This document shows positions 60,877 to 64,000 of a stretch of 64,000 nucleotides of DNA, in pieces. Both the position numbers and the translations under genes were made by a program. Position 1 is the stretch's first letter. Each line of letters begins with the position of its first letter. The stretch covers positions 62,001 to 126,000 of the forward strand of contig CALZGM010000001.1 in NCBI GenBank assembly GCA_945787015.1. The letters are read 5' to 3'. The notes below the pieces were generated by a model, which saw only the letters and a list, made by a program, of their open reading frames with translations, was not told the origin of the DNA and ran no database searches. Source of the DNA: an uncultured Roseburia sp. GTDB taxonomy: Bacteria; Bacillota; Clostridia; Lachnospirales; Lachnospiraceae.

Positions 60877-62535
60877 ATGCCAAAGAAATTAAAAAACATA
60901 TGGTTTGTAATGTCCTTGATTGTATCTACTATAGCTGGATATGGTTATGTACTTACACATGGGACATGTGGTATAGATGATATTTCAATTGACTTATATT
61001 TTGAAAAGGGAATTGGGGTGGCAATTGGGCGCTGGCCTTATTATTTGATTAATAAAGTGATTCCGATTGCAGAATATACACCATTTATAGGAGATTTTAT
61101 TACAATAGTGCTCTTGATGATTTCAGCTGTTGCTTGGTGTACATTGTTCTGTATGCTTCTGCCGCAGGAGGTTTCTGTTTGGGCATATATTGTATTTGCT
61201 GCTTTGTTTATGAATTATTCCATGAATGCAGATGTATTTATTTTTTACCTGCAGAATGGATTGGGCTGGGTGCATTTATTCTCTGTATTATCTTTAATTT
61301 CATTCTTTTATTTATATAAAAATCGGGTAAAAGCGGGAAAGCAGATTGGAATTCGTATCAGCATCATTGTTATGCTGACACTTGCAATCAGCTTTTATGA
61401 GTCAGCTGCGAATCTTTTTTTGTCAGGAATCTTTCTTGTAGTACTTTTGGATTTGTATGTTAGAAAAAAAGAGTCTTGTTTTCGAGAAAAAGGATTTATA
61501 GGAGCTATTTTTTTCGCCTGCAGATATTTGGTTTATGCAATGGTATTTCGCCGTATTGCCAGAATGATAATCATGCGGGTATTTTCTATTCAGGCATATA
61601 CTTTTTATCGGAGTCCTTCAAGTATTGAATGGATAACAAAGGGGGATTTGGGGAACTTTTTGGCACAGCTTTTCTGTGACTATTTTGCGATGTCTGTAGT
61701 TTATTATCCTATTTTTTTATTTGTAATCTGCTCTATTGTGTTTGTGGTACTTCTGCTATACTGTACATGGAAGAGAAAAGACTGGTTATTGGCAGTCACA
61801 GGAATCGGGATGTATTTCTCTTTGTTTGCGCTAAGCGTGGTACAGGGAGACTCGATGGAGTACCGTGCGTGCCAGATTTTTACTATTTTTGTGGCTTTTG
61901 TTTTTATGCTGATGGTAATTATCTTAACGAAGCTGAAAAAACAGATAAAAATAGGCGGTGGTATACTCATCGCCTGCGCGATTATATATTCTACTTATGA
62001 TATGAATCAGTGGTTTGTGTTGGACTATGAGAAGACAGAGTATGAAATGGGAGTAGTTGATGAAATTGCAGCAGAACTTGAATCGGGGAAATACGATATA
62101 AAGGAAAAGCCTCTTGTTTTTGTAGGTGATTTTGAACTGCCTGAAGAAATATACGATAGATATTGCATTAAGAATACCGATTTTGGATGGAATATTGTTG
62201 AAACTGCGGCGAAAGCTGCTGATAGAGATTTTGGTGAGAAATATTGTTATGGACAGAATGACAGGTCTATCATAGACTGGAGCGTGAAGGCTTTTGCAAT
62301 GCATTGTGGCTATAATGTACCAATAAGACAGCTTTTTGAATATAGAGGATATGAATTCTTATGGGCAGATAATGAAGTGGTAAAAAGTGTTTTTAATACC
62401 TATTATCCGTTGGATTGGGATTATTATTCTTACACATATATTGAGAACTATACCGAAAATTATGGCGGTGCAGCCCAGTATCCTGAAAATGGATATATAG
62501 AGGAGACCCAGGATTGCATTATTATTCGCCTGTAG
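60877..62535 (+). CDS. GtrII-family membrane glucosyltransferase
   Basis: 552 residues, about ten helices, and a soluble C-terminal domain. HGTCGIDDISIDLYFEKGIG (about 29-48) with IGRWPYYLINK is the start of the PF14264 glucosyl transferase GtrII family; the acidic pair DD is the likely catalytic element. It would use undecaprenyl-phosphate-glucose made by the GtrB at 63.0 kb and moved by the GtrA at 62.6 kb. The three genes form a compact unit (36- and 13-base gaps) with its own promoter. Confidence 0.83.
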   Translation: MPKKLKNIWFVMSLIVSTIAGYGYVLTHGTCGIDDISIDLYFEKGIGVAIGRWPYYLINKVIPIAEYTPFIGDFITIVLLMISAVAWCTLFCMLLPQEVSVWAYIVFAALFMNYSMNADVFIFYLQNGLGWVHLFSVLSLISFFYLYKNRVKAGKQIGIRISIIVMLTLAISFYESAANLFLSGIFLVVLLDLYVRKKESCFREKGFIGAIFFACRYLVYAMVFRRIARMIIMRVFSIQAYTFYRSPSSIEWITKGDLGNFLAQLFCDYFAMSVVYYPIFLFVICSIVFVVLLLYCTWKRKDWLLAVTGIGMYFSLFALSVVQGDSMEYRACQIFTIFVAFVFMLMVIILTKLKKQIKIGGGILIACAIIYSTYDMNQWFVLDYEKTEYEMGVVDEIAAELESGKYDIKEKPLVFVGDFELPEEIYDRYCIKNTDFGWNIVETAAKAADRDFGEKYCYGQNDRSIIDWSVKAFAMHCGYNVPIRQLFEYRGYEFLWADNEVVKSVFNTYYPLDWDYYSYTYIENYTENYGGAAQYPENGYIEETQDCIIIRL

Positions 62536-62571
62536 TACAAGCGGAAATTGAGATGGAAAGCGGGAAATAGA

Positions 62572-63012
62572 ATGAGAAAAATAGTTGATTTTATTAAAAA
62601 ACTGATACTGTGGTGCTGGAATAATTCCGTTATGCGCTATATTTTCTTTGGCGGATGCGCTACACTGGTGAATTTAGGAACATACTATATTTTAAGACTG
62701 TTCACGAATTTAAATATGAATGTGGCAAATACCATATCCGTTGTAACCGCGATTATCTTTGCCTACTTTACAAATTCCAGATTTGTATTTGCATCAAAGG
62801 CTTCTAATTTGAAAGAACATTTTATTGAATTTGTGAAGTTTGTAAGTGCCAGATTAACGACCATGGTGATTGAGGTAGGGGGCGTATGGCTGATGGCTGA
62901 TATCATACATATGAATGATTATATTGCAAAATTCCTAATTCAATTTATCGTGTTGGCATTGAACTACGTGTTTAGTAAATTTTTAATTTTTACGAAAAAG
63001 AAAGAAAAATAG
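62572..63012 (+). CDS. GtrA-family membrane protein
   Basis: 146 residues, four helices: YIFFGGCATLVNLGTYYIL, AYFTNSRFVFASKAS and LNYVFSKFLIFTKK are the GtrA signatures. ATG 62572 is preferred; the frame extends back to a TTG with no better ribosome site. It lies between gtrII and gtrB and would flip the lipid-linked sugar. Confidence 0.92.
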   Translation: MRKIVDFIKKLILWCWNNSVMRYIFFGGCATLVNLGTYYILRLFTNLNMNVANTISVVTAIIFAYFTNSRFVFASKASNLKEHFIEFVKFVSARLTTMVIEVGGVWLMADIIHMNDYIAKFLIQFIVLALNYVFSKFLIFTKKKEK

Positions 63013-63025
63013 AGGTGGAATTCAA

Positions 63026-63964
63026 ATGAAATTATCTTTGGTGGTACCTTGCTATAATGAGGAAGAGAATGTGAAGGTTTTCACAGAGCAGGCAAGGAAA
63101 ATATTGCAGGGAATAGAGTATGAAATTGTATTTATCAATGATGGAAGCAAAGATCATACGATTCAGAAACTGAAAGAGATAAAGAAAGAAGAAAAAGAGA
63201 ATCTGGTCATTATTAATTTTTCTCGGAATTTTGGTAAAGAAGCAGGTCTATATGCAGGGCTACAGCATGCAGCAGGCGAGTATGTAGTCATTATAGATGC
63301 AGATTTGCAGCAGCCTATAGCAGTAGCACGGGAAATGTATGAGTTTTTAGAAGCAAATGAGGACTATGACGAGGTGGCGGCTTATCAGGAAGAGAGAAAA
63401 GAAGGAAAAATTTTAACTGGGTTTAAAACAGCCTTTTATGCACTGATCAATAAGATGTCGGATGTAGAATTATATAAAAATGCCAGCGATTTCCGCTGTA
63501 TGCGTCGAAATGTTGTGGATGCAATTTTAAGTATGTCAGAATATCATCGATTCTCGAAAGGAATTTTTGCGTGGGTTGGCTTTAACACATATTATCGTCC
63601 GTATCAGGTGCAGGAACGGAATGCAGGAACTACTTCATGGTCATTTTGGAAGCTGTTTAATTATGCGATAGAAGGTATGATTTCTTTTTCCACAAAACCC
63701 TTACGTGTAGTCACCACTTTAGGAATCGCGACTTCTACAATAGCGGTTTTGTACATGCTGGTGGTAATTCTGCAAACATTAATTCTTGGTAATGATGTTC
63801 CGGGATATCCTACAATCATTGTGTTAATCTTATTTTTGGGAGGAATCCAGCTTACAGTAATGGGAATTATCGGAGAATATTTGGCAAAGGTTCACATTGA
63901 GGTAAAGAACAGGCCGATTTATATTGCAAAAGAGATTATTCACAGTAACAAAACCGGAGAATAA
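63026..63964 (+). CDS. GtrB-family polyprenyl-phosphate glycosyltransferase
   Basis: 312 residues with the canonical motifs: LSLVVPCYNEEENV, INDGSKDHT, FSRNFGKEAGLYAGL and IDADLQQP, and two C-terminal helices (about 230-255, 265-290). It has the complete metal site, in contrast to three other GtrB-like genes here, so it is the most conventional of the set. AGAGGTGG precedes the ATG. Confidence 0.93.
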   Translation: MKLSLVVPCYNEEENVKVFTEQARKILQGIEYEIVFINDGSKDHTIQKLKEIKKEEKENLVIINFSRNFGKEAGLYAGLQHAAGEYVVIIDADLQQPIAVAREMYEFLEANEDYDEVAAYQEERKEGKILTGFKTAFYALINKMSDVELYKNASDFRCMRRNVVDAILSMSEYHRFSKGIFAWVGFNTYYRPYQVQERNAGTTSWSFWKLFNYAIEGMISFSTKPLRVVTTLGIATSTIAVLYMLVVILQTLILGNDVPGYPTIIVLILFLGGIQLTVMGIIGEYLAKVHIEVKNRPIYIAKEIIHSNKTGE

Positions 63965-63968
63965 AGAT

Positions 63969-64000
63969 ATGGCAGGTGAGAACAATTATTATCTGTCAGA
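63969..64000 (+). CDS. Start of a further gene (partial)
   Basis: ATG 63969, with CCGGAG about nine bases upstream, opens a frame MAGENNYYLS that runs off the window. Too short to identify; position suggests membership of the GtrII operon. Confidence 0.45.
   Translation, partial: MAGENNYYLS

Overview
The window is a 64 kb chromosomal segment from an anaerobic Firmicute. The genes are A+T-rich with strong Shine-Dalgarno sites, consensus -35/-10 promoters and protein families typical of Lachnospiraceae; that assignment is inferred from gene style, since no rRNA or tRNA is present. Almost all of it is a cell-surface polysaccharide locus, transcribed left to right except for two genes at 58.3-60.7 kb.

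Region 1 (0-21.1 kb) is a Wzx/Wzy-type assembly cluster: polymerase-like protein, GT2 and GT4 glycosyltransferases, flippase, pyruvyl-transferase family protein, HtrL/YibB-family protein, a Wzz-like co-polymerase with a degenerate kinase-like tail, a possibly split polytopic protein, a GT-C enzyme and an acyltransferase-3. It ends with a CDP-sugar block (RfbF, RfbG, RfbH, a thiamine-diphosphate enzyme). With the SDR gene at 22.4 kb this looks like a route to a branched 3,6-dideoxyhexose of the yersiniose type.

Region 2 (21.1-25 kb) holds terminators, a frameshifted nuclease-like gene, the SDR gene, and a HicA/HicB pair followed by a SecB-like gene, which resembles a toxin-antitoxin-chaperone operon.

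Region 3 (25-35.5 kb) has GtrB-like GT2, GT2, GT8 and TuaH-like glycosyltransferases, UDP-GlcNAc 2-epimerase, an ABC-type polysaccharide exporter (permease plus ATPase with a C-terminal extension), and a 1047-residue fusion of methyltransferase, coiled coil and two glycosyltransferase domains. The window therefore carries both Wzx/Wzy and ABC export machinery.

Region 4 (35.5-48.6 kb) is a recombination zone. Intact GtrA, GtrB and GT-C genes are mixed with gene fragments: a HAD phosphatase that has lost its nucleotidyltransferase half, a frameshifted membrane-anchored protein, and relics of GT-C, GtrA, GT2, 5'-nucleotidase-like and VanZ-like genes. A 226-bp direct repeat, an approximately 0.8-kb duplication carrying two HTH genes, and a short GGTACC-containing repeat lying next to several breakpoints are also here, with an Rpn-family nuclease gene.

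Region 5 (48.6-64 kb) contains a multidomain GH25 lysozyme, a module of FAD oxidoreductase, variant GtrB, SDR, DUF6020-like GT-C, TIM-barrel isomerase and GT2, an oppositely oriented MBOAT acyltransferase with its SGNH-like partner, and a GtrII/GtrA/GtrB module. Overall the genes would build a main-chain glycan, export it, and add several lipid-linked side groups (glycosyl, pyruvyl, acyl) outside the membrane.
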